This document shows, piece by piece, positions 12,001-25,071 of a DNA stretch of 64,000 bases. Every line of letters begins with the position of its first letter. Within the stretch, counting starts at the first letter, position 1. Under the pieces are notes generated by a model. That model did no database searches. It was given only the letters and a program-made list of their open reading frames with translations, and was not told the DNA's origin. The position numbers and the translations under genes are program-made. The DNA is from Theristus sp. LFF4_11. Taxonomy: Eukaryota; Nematoda; Chromadorea; Monhysterida; Xyalidae. The DNA lies in assembly GCA_030248135.1 (NCBI GenBank), contig JASANC010000629.1, positions 62,001 to 126,000 of the forward strand. The letters are read 5' to 3'.

Positions 12001-15000
12001 ACGAAAATGTTGAAATACGAGATGTTGATTGGCGGTTGTTCGAGGGACGGCATGGAACCAACCAACTACAGTCGAACTCTAAATTATAGGCAATCAGCTG
12101 ATTGGTTGGTGGTTGAATATCCGTATCGTTTTGCAATCCGACTGTCCCACTCTCATTTTCCTCACCAGCTCCATCGTCGCGCTGTCCTCCACCGCGACCG
12201 AGTTCTGCGCGCGTGTCTTCATTCTCGTGAACAACTCGTTGTCGGGCGACTCCGTCCGTCTGCAGTTCTGTGGTGCGTTGTTGTCCAGTACGCTCACGAA
12301 CGCCACGATGCACATGAGCACGACCCGGCAGAATGCAACTGGATCTGGTGTTGAGCAGCAACAGTCGTGGGACATCGGTTGGAGCTTGATCGTAGAGCTG
12401 CTGGAGCGATTAGCTCGGCGGCACCCTGTTACGCCTTGGTCGGAGTTTTGTTTTTCGGACGTTTTTAAAGTTTGCTTTTGTAGTCATTTGATTGCGCTGT
12501 GCTGGGTTTTCCTTGGTATGTTGTTCGTTGCTTGATTGGTTTTGCGTTTGACCTATTGGTTGTAATAGTGAATAGTTGGATGCAGCCAAGATTCAAGATT
12601 GCCCGATTTGGGAAACTGCTAAAAAAACAAGCTGATAGGTAAACACAACAACGCTAACAATGACCTAGCATCCTGGTAGTGGATAAGTATCTCTACCTAA
12701 CCTTAGTTCACTGTCGCTGAAGTACAAACATCTTTTTTCTCTGTTTTCTGCACAAACAATTGCTCATTTTCAGTCTTGTGGACATGGTCTGTACCATACT
12801 GAACTCTGATATCCGGTTGAATTAAACCTGCATTGAAACTATTCATCATCGTTTTCTGCAGCATTCAAATTCTGACGTTGGTGCTCTCCCGGTGGCGACA
12901 TCGCTTGCAAGCAGACGACGTTCTCTTGTTGTTCACACGAGCCTGTCAGATGCTGCACAATGCGAGACGGTAAGCGCACACGTAAGCTGATTGGCTGCTG
13001 CGTCACGCTTTCAACCAATCAGCGAACATACTCTGATTCGGGGTTATTGAGTTTGGTGCTTACTGTGAACCCGTAAAAAACCTAGTGAACATTACCCAAA
13101 AATCGTACCCAATTTTCACCCAAATTTCAGCGTGTCCATCATCACGGACGTGCTGCGTCTGGTGCAGCGAACGTGCGTCGGGCTCGTCCGGGACCGCATC
13201 ATTCCAGCCGATGACGTCGTGTATCGTGAATTGTGGCAGTTTGCGCTTCGTTCGATCGGGGTCAAAGGACTGCGGGAGCATTGTAGTCGCATGATGGCGG
13301 TGATGCTTCGCGGTGGTGAGTGGATTCGGCAGGATGTTTGAAATGGGAAAATCGGTGAAAGGCTGTTTGAATTGAGGTTGCTTTTTTTAGTTGCAGAACT
13401 TTGGGTGTGTGGTTGTGTTTTTCCTGTTTTTGACTTATGTTAGCTCTGTATCATGATAGAACAGGCTCAAAGTTCTGCGAATTGTTGTGCGAATGGCGCC
13501 GTAGCACTGCTCGGTGTCACGCAACATTTGAAGCAGACTCGCTTATTGGTCCTAGTTCAGAAGAAAATACAGCAAACCGAGGTGTACCACGAGTGTAGGA
13601 GGACCACAATTCTGGTGCGCCTCCCGCAAACCATTCGGCCGGTTCGGTCGGCTGTTCATTTTGCAGCCTCTGCCCCATTTTGCGAGCTGCGCTCCGTGTG
13701 GCTTACGATGGCACCCCAAAACGACGCACACTGAACTATGCTTCTCTGACGACGACAACCAATCAGCGTGCTGGATTCAAATCTTTCACCGTTTTTCTCT
13801 GCGCAGGCTGCATCACTCCATCTCCATCGACCGTGCGCCGCATCGTCAGCGTACCGACGGACACCGTCGCCGTGACGTCGGAGCTGCCCGACCAATCAGC
13901 GTGCTGCCTGGTCGAATCGGTGTTGGACACGTGCGAGTTCGGGGAGAATCCAGCGGGCGCGTCGTGTTCGGCCGCGGGGTGGAGTCAGTCAACGTCGACG
14001 CAGACTGCTGACGGTGGGTTTTTTTTGTTGATGGATGTGTGTGTGCGTGTGATGGTGATTGGTGGGGTAGGGGCTGGGTGATCAAACACTTTTTATGGGT
14101 TTAATTTTTGTGCACCGACCGTCTTGGTCAATGTTCAACAACAAACTGGAAGAATGCCACATCATTGCGAAGGGCTGGTGGATTGGCTGTGAAGTTCGTT
14201 TTTTCGAAGATTTTTGAAGATCCATAGGTTGGTTCTGTTGTTTGTTTTCCGTTTTCAGTAAAGTTCCCATGGCGATATTGGCGCACACGCAATCAGATGA
14301 TGTCAACATGAAAATTGCAGAAAAATCGTTTTCCCGTAAACCGACTAACAAAAATTGACACTTTTTCTTTTAACAGGTTGGTCGTTTCGCACGTTTCTGT
14401 GCGAGTGGCTTTGCGCGAAATCGGTCTCACCATTCGGCAGTGGTAATCTGGATTTTTCGGACGATCATCCCGTGTTTCTGACGGCGATGGCTGGAATGTC
14501 GAACCCGCTGACGGTGACGAGGATTCTGTTGAAGCTGCTTGTTCGAAAACCGAACATTGGTCAGTGTCCAGAGGGTTGCGAACAATTGAGGAAATTTCTC
14601 AAAACATCATTTTGCGCAACAGTATGTGTTTTAATTTTGACAGAATGACTGGAATTAACTTTTTCGTTCGGATTAGGATCCGTTGTGAAGCACAAGAAAA
14701 TGCAACCAACCTAACCAAACAACCACGATTTAAACGGTGTGTTGAGCGCCAAGTTTGAAACGAGAGTTCAGAAGATCTTGGAGTTACGTTTTTTTGAGCA
14801 ACCAATCTAGTGAACGGTGCTTTCATCATTCATTTAAGTACAGCACAAATTGAGGTTGACAAATATCACGTTTGTTTCCATTTTTTTCAGTCCCACCATG
14901 CTCGCCCACATCATCAGAAGACGTCGATCAATCAACATCATCAGAACTGGAACGCTGTCTAATGCACCTCTGGCGACATTGCAACGCGAGTCGACTGGTG

Positions 15001-18000
15001 AACGTGATCACCCACCCCGGAAGCGACGATCAACCGTTTCGAATCAACTCGGATTCAGCGATTGTTGAGTTGTTTGCGATGGTGATGGGCACGATTTGCG
15101 AGGTGACGCGTGCGTTGAGGAGTCGAAGATTGGTGCAGGTTAGGTGAAATGAAGTTTTTGTGGTGATGCTGATTGGGTGCTTTTGAATTTCAGAGTTTGA
15201 TTGAATGATACTGCCTGACCTGGCCAGCTCGGTTCGGCCGATTTGAGTGCCAGAAAGTTTCATCGAAACGATTGCCCGAAACATTAGAATCGAACGCATG
15301 GACACTTGCCTTTGACTGTTTGAGTGATCGATTCTGTTCGGTTTTATTCGGCACGTTTTAGTGTCAGGCAAGTGCACGCGCAAGGAAACAAGTTTCAAAC
15401 GGAACGTCTGTTCGTATTTCGCATTTTTTTCTCAGTAAATTTGTTACTGCACATATTTTACCATTCGAAACTCAAATCTGGCAGCACGTCTCGCAGAGTT
15501 CGACCAGTTACTGCCCAATATCGTTGTTCTGAACTTTCACCTTTGTGTTTTTTTTCGGAAGAAAACTTATGAAAACTGCTTGCACAGCCGATTCATTTTG
15601 AACAAAAATGAAAGAATTGAACAGAACTTGTGAACCATTGTTTATTTTTTTTTCCAGGCAATCATCGAAAATACCGGTCAGAGCGCGGTGACTGGTTTTG
15701 TGCGTGCGTGGGCGGTACTGTGGCAGTTGCGGCTAATTTGTGTTCATTCGATGGACTCTGGATTTGGTGAACTTTCGTCAGTGAAACAGTCATTCGAGTT
15801 ATTTAAAGCATCCTTTGAGGTTGGATTGGATTTTGTTTTTTGTCTATTTTTAATGTTTTTTTTCGTCGTCTACTGATTATTAATTGGTTGATCACTTGTT
15901 TTATTTAGCTTTCTTTAAATGATGTTGATTAGTCGTTTGCTTGGATCCGAACAATAGGGCCAATCTTGTGTTGCTTCTCCATTGATCGAAAACGGTTTCA
16001 GAAAATAGTTATCGAGCGGAATTGACATTGTTTTCTTTATCGAGATAGCTGATTGATTGAACTATTTGTATTTGTTCTTTGCTTTTTTGTGGATCTTACC
16101 ATTACTAAAAGCACAGAAATTTCCGAGACCAAATCAACCAATCAACCAAAAAAGCAATCATAAAACATTATTAATAAAGAAAAAGCGACCTCTCAATTTT
16201 GTGAAACAACACAGCAAACGGTTTTTTTCAGGAAATTAGCGAGGTGTTAGCAACGACCGTTCTGAATCGTTCGAAATCCGTGATCACTGAGCATACTGAG
16301 CAAGAATTGAAACGTCTGCTGATTGCTGGCTGTTCCGAACTGCACTCGATGTTTGCGAGTTCTGAACGAAAATCCTGCGATTTGGTGGACATTTTGCCAC
16401 TATCCGTCGCTCGGGTGTTACTGGGTTTGTCGGTGCTTTTTTTAAATATTGTTTCAACGTTTCTGTGCTGCAGTCCATCTCTGGCTAATATATACAACTA
16501 GCTGATTGGTTGGTTGCACACACGTGCAGTGTGTGATGCATGCATTCTGTGCAGGTTTAGGTGGTCAGTTTTCAGGTTTATTTTTGCGAAAAAGCTTGGT
16601 GTCTGTTTGACTGCTGGTTGTTCAGGCTCTGCCGAAGGCGAAGCACAACCCGTTGTGAAACGATGTCGTTTGTCGACGAACAGCGAATGCAGGTTTGCAG
16701 AAGGGATTTCAAAATGGCTGTTTTTCGGGTGAAACGTTTTTTCTCGGTTTTTCGCTGCGTTTTGCTGAAAAGAACTGAAGCAATCTGGTTTCGGTTTTTT
16801 GTAACATCCGAAAGTCGGAATCTGTTTTGATTTTTCACAATTCATCATGTACTTTATTTACTTTTTTTCTATTTTATTTTTTTGTTTATAGTGACACCAG
16901 TACGGACACTATCTTGCTGGCATTGAATCTGGCCTGTCTGTCTCATTCTATTGGCTTCGCTGAGTGTGACTTCGTGAGACAAACGTTGCATCGGTGGAAC
17001 TGGAGCGACCGAGAGATGGTTTGAATGAAGGTTTTGATTAGAAATGTTTTTGAACCGTGTTTGTTTTGAAGTTTCTGAATGAATTTAATCACTAAGTTGT
17101 GTGACTTTCCTGTGTTTGTACTCTTCTTATCTTCCTACTTCTTAACGAAACATTGAACGTTTTCTTCTTTGTGTTCCAGATTGACTCAGCACTTCAATTC
17201 CTCCGTAATAACGCTGGTTCACTACCAGATCATTGTCGCAAATTCTTAGCGGAGATTTTGTGGACCCGAATGGAACGGTTGGTACTTGGTGGGGAAGTGA
17301 CTTTCTTAGCGGATTATGAACACTATATTTTGCCCAGAGCATGTGAGCGTATCGAGACCCATTATGGTAGTTACCGTACACGACACGCGGTGCAGAGTTT
17401 TTTGACGTTGGCATTTTGATGTTAACAATCGAAATAAGTCAGTTTTTTACTTTGTGCTGTGCTGACTTCTTTTACCTTCGACCGGTTTTCTTCAATTTGT
17501 GTTCAGAAATGCTGATCTATCTGAATTGGCAGTCGACGACCGACTCCAAACGGTGGAAGTTCTCATTCAGTTATCATCAGCAGAACAGTTGCAAGCGGAG
17601 TTCACGAAAATTGTGCGGTTTTTGTAAGTGCTGCTTGTGCTTTGGTACTTTCCAGTGGTCAACGTCAAGTATTTTAGTCAGTCAATTGTAAAATTTATTC
17701 ACTCTCGACATTTAGGCCCGATCTTGAGCAAGACCGTTGTAACAGTCGTCTGGTGTTTCCACAACTAGCCAAATGCTTCCTGGTTTTGTTTGAGAAGGTT
17801 TGTTTTTCCACAGCGTTTTTTTGGGTTTTGAGAGTTTCCAATTTTTTTATTATTATTCCGTTTCAATTCCAGTGTCCCGACGCGCCCGAATGGCGGCAGA
17901 TTGCGCGAAAGTGTGAATTGGAAACACCGTTTGACGTGCATGATCTTGTGAACGACGATGACGACGATGAGCTGATGGTCGAAACGCAGGCGGTTTCGGC

Positions 18001-21000
18001 CTCAAAACGCACGGCCACAATCGCAATCAGTTATTGGAGGCGATTTCTGGAGATTGCCGCAAACAGAGCGGACCTCCGATGCGCCGCTGTGACATTGCAA
18101 CCGATTCTAAAGCAGTTGACGTTGGACGACGCGTCCGAAATGCTGAGAAATGTCGTGAACGAGCTCTTGAGCAAGGTAGAGTGTGTTTGTTTGAATCTGT
18201 CACGGACATTCGCAGCATGAAACGTTGAATTACGGTAAGAAAGAAAAGCGACACTTTGAAATTGCAAGTTTGGAAATTTTTCCGTTTTTCAGAGCAACGG
18301 ATCCACCGTAAACGGCGATGGTCTTGACACGAACGAGAATGACGGATTACTGTTGGCGAGCCTGTGTGTCCAACTGATTGCTAATCGAGATCAGCTGGAA
18401 TTGTGCGCGCTGATGACACCGAGTGTGTTGGTGGCTGTCACACAGCTGTCGAGAAAACATCAAAAGGTCAGGGTAGTTTGGGTGATGTACCCTAAATTTG
18501 TTTTGTTTCTGGTCGCTGTTTTTTTTTTTACTTTGGTGTCCCTGTATTTGATGAAAGTGGCCAGTAGAACTGAAATGAACTGAACGATTGTTGATTGTGT
18601 GTTTTATTTGTTTATGCCCATGGTGGTTGTGGTTGTGTTTGTCTTGTATTTGAATTGGACGATCAAAGCGGGCGTGTATTCTGTTGGTTTTAATTTGGTT
18701 TTAGCGTCAGAAATTTTCGATGATTTTTTTTCTTGAACTTGTTTTCTCGAATATTAATGATTGAAATGTTCAAACGTTTTCGTTTATTCAAAAACGAATT
18801 AGTGTGCGAGAACAAAATTCGTTTTCGCGCACTAATTGGCATACTCGTATCAAGGTTGACCAATCACCACATCGCGCTGCAAAACATTGGATCAAAATCA
18901 GCTTCACAACAACATTTTCCGATGGATTTACAGATCATACTACGCGCCGTGCCAAACGTGCATCATTTATTCCGCTGCAACGTCGCTTACTGCGTCTCGC
19001 AATTCGTTCGAATCGGACACGAAGTCGGGTCGGTGCCGCAAAATCGGCGCTGTTTCCCGATGGATTTGTTCTGTGATGCGTCGGAGAGCAATGATGGGGA
19101 GCTGCGGTGAGCTTTTTATTCGACCAATCAGCGCAGTGACGCAGTTTTGTTCGGCCAATGAGAGCAGTGACTGAGTATTATTCGACCAATCAGTGCACTG
19201 ATTGAGTTACGATTTATTCAATCAATCATCCAGCGCATTAGGTTCAAATCATGCTTTTTTATCGAGAACTAATGATTTGATTGTTGGAATTCTTCCGATG
19301 TCAGTGCGTACCGTTTCGTGGGGAGGATGCCGATTAGAGCACAAAATGTGAGATGACGAAATTGGATGCGTCGTTGGTCAAGAGGTGGTTTAGTCCGCGC
19401 GAAGACATTGGTTCAAATCCACTCGAAATCAGAAAACATTTCACTCAAAAAATCTCGTCTCAAAGAACGAACGAGGAAAAAACGAACAAAGAGATTGAAA
19501 TTAGCAATTTCCTCGATGCGCCAGATTCAAATGGCAGAACGCACAAATTGAACGTGTAATACGGTCTTACAGTTGTGTTTCAACAACAATTGTGCACCGA
19601 ATTGTGAACAATTGGGTCTCCGAATTTCATGCTGTTCATACAGTTTTATCGGAGTTTCCTGCTTTTTCGCGAAATAAAATGGATGAATGGATGTGCACAT
19701 TTTCAGGCACTCACTGTTGTCTCGTGTATACGCGGTCTCAATCGCTGTGAACGCCATGACGCAAGACTCGAATTCGGATCCAGCGTTCAGCACCGACGTC
19801 ACGGCGGCGTATTTGCGCGACCTAAAATCGGACATTCTGCAATGGGCGGGCAGATCCGAAGAAGACACGAAAGTGGACAGCTTTCTTCTGAACGACACGT
19901 TTCTAACGCAACTGGCGCTGGAGCTTGCCGTGACGAGCGCTGAGCCGAAATCGGTTTTCGTCAACTGCTTGACGCTGATTGGTCGCTTGCATCCGACGGT
20001 GACCAATCAGCGTTTAATGAGCGATTTCGCGCGTCTGCGGGTGTCGATCGTGGCAGAGTTGGCAGCGCGGTTGCAGATCAGGTTACAAATTTGTCTGTTG
20101 TTTTTTGTTCTTTTTTCGAAGCTGACTTTTTCCATGTATTTTCTTAGTGACAATAAACTGAGATTTTTAGATGTCTCTGGGAGAAACTCTCTTTACCATT
20201 TTCTCAAATTTCAACAGCGCTGAAAATGTGCGAAAATGAAATCTGATGGTATTTTAGGTGTCTAAAATGTCACTACCGTATATCCAATCGTATTCTGGTG
20301 TAAGCGTGTCAGCGGCAATGCCAGAAACAGCAACGGGGTATGGTGGTGAATGAGGCAACTATTTTCATTTCGAACAGCTCGAATTCCAGCCAATCAGCGG
20401 AGTTCGACGAGAAGCTGCTACGAAACAATCCGTGTCACTTGTTGAATCTGGCCGGTTGGTCTGAAGCGGTGTCGTTCGTACTCAATGTTTGCGAGAGTCA
20501 GCAAACGGAGAACTGCCCGTCTGGCTTTGTGTCAGCCGTTCTACAATCGAAAGTTTGTTTTTTTTGGGGTGCCTTTGCTCTGCAGTTGTGCTTTGAGCAC
20601 GACATTGTTTGGCACAAGCTGATTCGCTGTGTCGATCTTTGGACAGTCGGGTTCGGATATTTGATAAAAAAGTTCAAGTTCAAGTTCAAGCTTGTCACGG
20701 TTTGAAATTGGCTATGTCAATGTCAACAATTCTGCCCAGCAGTGTTTCTCTCGCACACCTCTTCAATTGCCGGCTCCATTCAAAGTTTGCCAGTACATTT
20801 CAGTTCGGAAATTCCACTTTTATTGCTTGTTTTCCAGCATCACCTGCTCTCATTCCTACTGGCCTTCCGCTATCATCTGCTATTCGATCAGTCTCGCTCG
20901 TGCACCGTCACGTTGCCCGACGTTGCCCGGGTTGTGCACGTGTACACGCGCGTGATCTGCGATGAAATGTTGCGAAACGCGGACGTTTCCTCCGGTCTGG

Positions 21001-24000
21001 AGCAGACGATGCTCGACTTGGTGCTGGTCGAAGTGGCGGTCGCCTTTCGACGCTTCGTGTCAGCCGCCGTGACATTGATGGAGTCGAGGTGAGAGTGAAG
21101 TGTGCTTGGTGAAACGTGTCACTTTGTTTTCGCAGATTGCTAGAGCTTGTGATGGAAGAAAGGAATGGAAGTGCAGTTGCACGAAAATATATTCAACCAC
21201 GAATGAGGCGTTCAATTTTAACTACAGGCTAACTCTGTAACATATCCCGCTAGCTGATTGGTTGGTGATCATGCGATACATCATGTGCAAACTACACTCC
21301 GCCTCTACAGCAATCAACAAATCAGCTAGTTGGATAGACTGTAAACCCAAAATATCGTCCTTTTCAGTTTTTTCAAAACCCAAAATTCGCTTTCTCTGCA
21401 TTCTGCAGAAAAAGCAACATGTTTGAACAAACCTGCTTTATATTGTCCATCTCGATATCATATGCAATTGGTGACCACATGATGCGTGCATTCTGTCTCC
21501 GCTTCAAACTGCCTTCACACAGAATGCATGCATCACGTGGTCACCAAGCAATCAGCTAATTGCTTATGATACAGAAATGGACTGCGCATTTTTCATTATT
21601 TTTGCAGCGACTTTCACTTGGTGCTCGTTGAGTCACTTGTCCCGTCGTGGGTCAAATTAATCGATTCGATTTTGGTGGAGGCAACATTCGATTTCGCAAC
21701 ATTGTCACACTCGTGGCGTCTGTTCGATTGTTGGTCGCCGTTGCTGGACGCAATTGGCGCCAAATTCAAACCGAAATTCGACCAATCAGCGTTTGCCATG
21801 GTTGACAACGCGCTGGTGGCCGGGTTTGAGAAGCTGAAAGTCAGTGATGTTTTTTGGTGATTTGTTGATTTGACGGTTGATTTCGGTGTGTTGACCGCAG
21901 AACAGATTGTTTGCCGCGTCGTGCTGTGCAGTCGATAAATGTGTTCAATTTGAATCTGCATGCTGATTGGCTGCGTGGGATTGACCGTGACAGCAGAGAC
22001 CTGTAGTGAAAAAAAGGTTATTAAAAAGATACTACAAACAAATCTTGAATTCCACCACAGAAAAGATAGATTCTTGTAGTCAATTTCGCATGGAAAAAGC
22101 CGCGGTTTCCGATATGAACCACTTGATTCTATATTTTCCAGAAGCTGTGCCTCGCTCTGAACAAAGCGAACCGCACCGACCAAGGTCAACGCGGTAAAAT
22201 TCTGCGTTGTTGGACGAATGTATTGATTCGCGTGCCGCTACCGCAACACTCGACGCACTTTGTTGACTTTAGGCGCAAGGTGACCAGCGCCGTTGAAAAA
22301 CTCGGCAATCTGAATCCACGACAGAAGGTGGCTTTATTTACCAGATCATGATTGTTGCATTTTGTTTGCCAATCTAGCACGTTTGAGGTATCAATACCGC
22401 TGATTTCACATGGTTTCTAGTTTCTTTTAACGGAATGTGTTGATCGGACATTTCAATGAGTTTGTGTTTCAATTTTTCTGACAATTGTTTCAAGTCGAGA
22501 GACTGAAACTGATCAATTTTTTGTAAACTTTTTGTTGCCGACACTCAGCCGTGATCTTCTTTTCTTCACGGCTGCTTTTTAATCTTCAGGTTTTTGACTC
22601 GCTGACCGATTTGTTATCGGAAGACCCCAGTGGTTGTTGCGGCGTATCGATTGGTCGATTGCAGAGTTTCTGTGATCAGCTTGATTCTTGCATTCAGGAC
22701 CAAACGATTTTGGATGCTGCTGGCGCTGATGCAGGTATTTATTATTAATTTTTCCGGTTATGCGACCGACTCACTGCGTTTGTAACTGTAGAAATGAAAC
22801 ACTAGTTTCACTCTGTATCTGGCCATTCAAAATCTCCTAAGTGACCCGACCCTGTTTGGAAGACTTGATCACTTTACCAATTTTGAATTCCCGCGTCCAC
22901 GAAACTGTTCACCGGTCTATGTGCGCATAGAGTATCTGGACCAAAATGAAAGATCACATGTTTTTGTGTTTTTTGACAGTCAGTCTATTCAAAACAGCTC
23001 CACATCATACACCATTCACAAACCATCTTCAAACATTTTTGTTTCTCAATACAGAGCGCTGCCTAACCTCAGTGGTACGTACGCTGCTCACCAACCAACG
23101 ACGATCACTCAGCGACTCACCGGATCAACCACATCGTATCTGGCTGGCGCGTCTATTGGTCCGTCTTGTGTCGATCGTGCAACGTGCAACAGCAACCGCA
23201 ACAATCAACACCACCGACAGCACTGACGTGCTGGTGACACAGTTTGTCGAGCGGGCATTGTTGTCGACGGATGATCTGTTTGAGCGGAATTCGACGGACG
23301 ACAGGGGCGAGTTGGCGACACACCGTGTACTCGCTGATGTGGTGCTGCGCAGTTGCTGGCGGTTGATGATGCACGCTGATGGGGGGCTGCTGGTGAAACT
23401 GAGGTGGGGGATTGCTACTTTTGGAGGACGATTTGGGTGTAACCCATTGCTTGCTGTTGGCTTGGTCTGCCTGCGTAATGAGTTGGGCAGCGTGTTTTTG
23501 CAAGAATTTTCATTGCTCAAATTCAAGTTTTTCTTTTGGCACCGCTTTTAGACCAAGTCTCTCTATTTTGTAGTCTGGTGGACTGGCAACAGAATTGTTG
23601 TTGTTTATAGTTTATTAGGTTTTGGTGGTGACTTTGGTTTTCGATTTTAATTTTTAGTGACCTCCAAGCGTTGACGAATTGCGCACAGCGTGTCGCTCGG
23701 GATCCACTAATTCGCTGCACCGAGCTGGGAATAATGTTTCACGACAAGAATTTGGTCGGCGATGGCTGAAGATTGTTTTCAGTTGGAGTGGTCAGCTGAT
23801 TGGAGTTAGGCTTTCCGCTGATTGGCTGCCGTTGAATTGGGCTTTCACTGAGGGATCCAACTCCGACCTGCTCGATAATGACACGGCAATCAGTCTGCTA
23901 TGTTTGTCAAATGCCAGATTGTCCAATTTGCAACGATGTTTTTTTTAATTTGACCAGTTTACTAATTGACTAGTTTGACAACTGAGTAGTCACTAGTCAC

Positions 24001-25071
24001 CGTGCAGCAAAAATCCAATTCTTTCCAGTTGACCCCCGCCACCAAGCCGCGTCCGTTCTCGTCAGTACCGCCGAGTGATTTCGTTAGCCGCCTTCTGCTA
24101 AACTCGTCCGATCGGCCGTTTAGCGAATGGCTGTGCTCCGTCGCTCGATCGCTTGTTTCATTCTCGTGTCTCGAAATTCAGGCGGTTTTGGAGAAAAAAC
24201 TGCCGAACCAAGAGAAACTGCAACTCGACAGTCTACTGAACACGTTGAGCGCGCTGCATGAGCTGCTGGAGAAGAATGTGCGTGGTTTTTATGATGAAAC
24301 TGTAGACCGTGACCGAGTACTGTAGCTATCTATCACTTTTGGTATTGACTCTTGACACGATCTTATCAAAGAGGTTCCTGATTGTCAAGATCGCTTATTG
24401 TGACCAGTTTATTCCGAATTGGACTTTACTTCGCTTTCCAAGACCGGTCGCTTCTGACGGTTCACGTAACGCTTGAGGCAAGATCGTGTCGAGACCAATA
24501 CGGTCGATACCGTAACCGTAACACAGTTTTTTTAATTTGACCATTTCGCGGTTTATTTTGTGTTCTCAGTGTTTTCGAACGCACTTGAATGAGGGATTGG
24601 CAGTTATTTTCTGAAAAATTGTTTGTGTTGGTCTTTGCGGAATTCAATTTTTGGCGTACCTGCATCTATACAGCACACCTGCACCTGCATATGAGCACAA
24701 AAATGTTCAAGGTAATTTAAAAATACAGACAAGAGAAAGCGGAGTACATTTTCCAAACTCTCCACTTTTCCAGACGCCCATTGCTCAGCAGCTTGCCGAC
24801 CGTCTATTCCCGTTGATTTCGTTGACATTCGAACGGAACACTCATGACACCAACTTTGCCTTCCACAAACTACTCACCACGGCGGTGCGAGCACTCAACC
24901 AATCAGCGTGCGTCACCAGTTTGCCGTCCACTAATGCCAGCGATATGCGATGGTTGATTGTGTTGATTCATCGTGCCGCCAACTTGCAGCGCTTGATGCG
25001 TGACGCTGATGTGCACAGCGCGTTTCGGCGGTTGGTAGTTTTGATTGGACATCGCAGTTCTCAAAGTTCTA
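9030..25071 (+). CDS. ATM: ATM N-terminal HEAT/solenoid exons
   Basis: About 35 exons code a helical repeat solenoid. Examples: 9030-9104, 9415-9549, 9694-9838, 10161-10325, 10583-10826, 11682-11783, 13131-13313, 14376-14561, 14891-15138, 17873-18175, 19707-20081, 20836-21088, 21608-21839, 22142-22327, 23056-23402, 24773-25071. Residues about 13-25 read [13 protein letters not shown], aligning position by position with the TAN motif (L-xxx-R/K-xx-D/E-R-xxx-hydrophobic) except that the D/E-R pair appears as R-D. The block [17 protein letters not shown] at 14376 matches the conserved part where human ATM reads SIMKWLLFYQLEG. An acidic run of five Asp (NDDDDDE) sits at about 17955. The solenoid binds NBS1 and DNA-end factors in known ATMs; the sequence is too diverged here to assign those contacts. 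Confidence 0.8.

Noticed and set aside
13453..13795. Possible extra ATM exon
   Set aside because: Open frames exist but no acceptor-donor pair yields a phase-compatible helical segment; left as intron with low certainty.
19375..19425. tRNA gene (tggtcaagagg ... ggttcaaatcc)
   Set aside because: A and B boxes are present but only about 36 nt apart, too short for an anticodon arm, and the acceptor ends do not pair.
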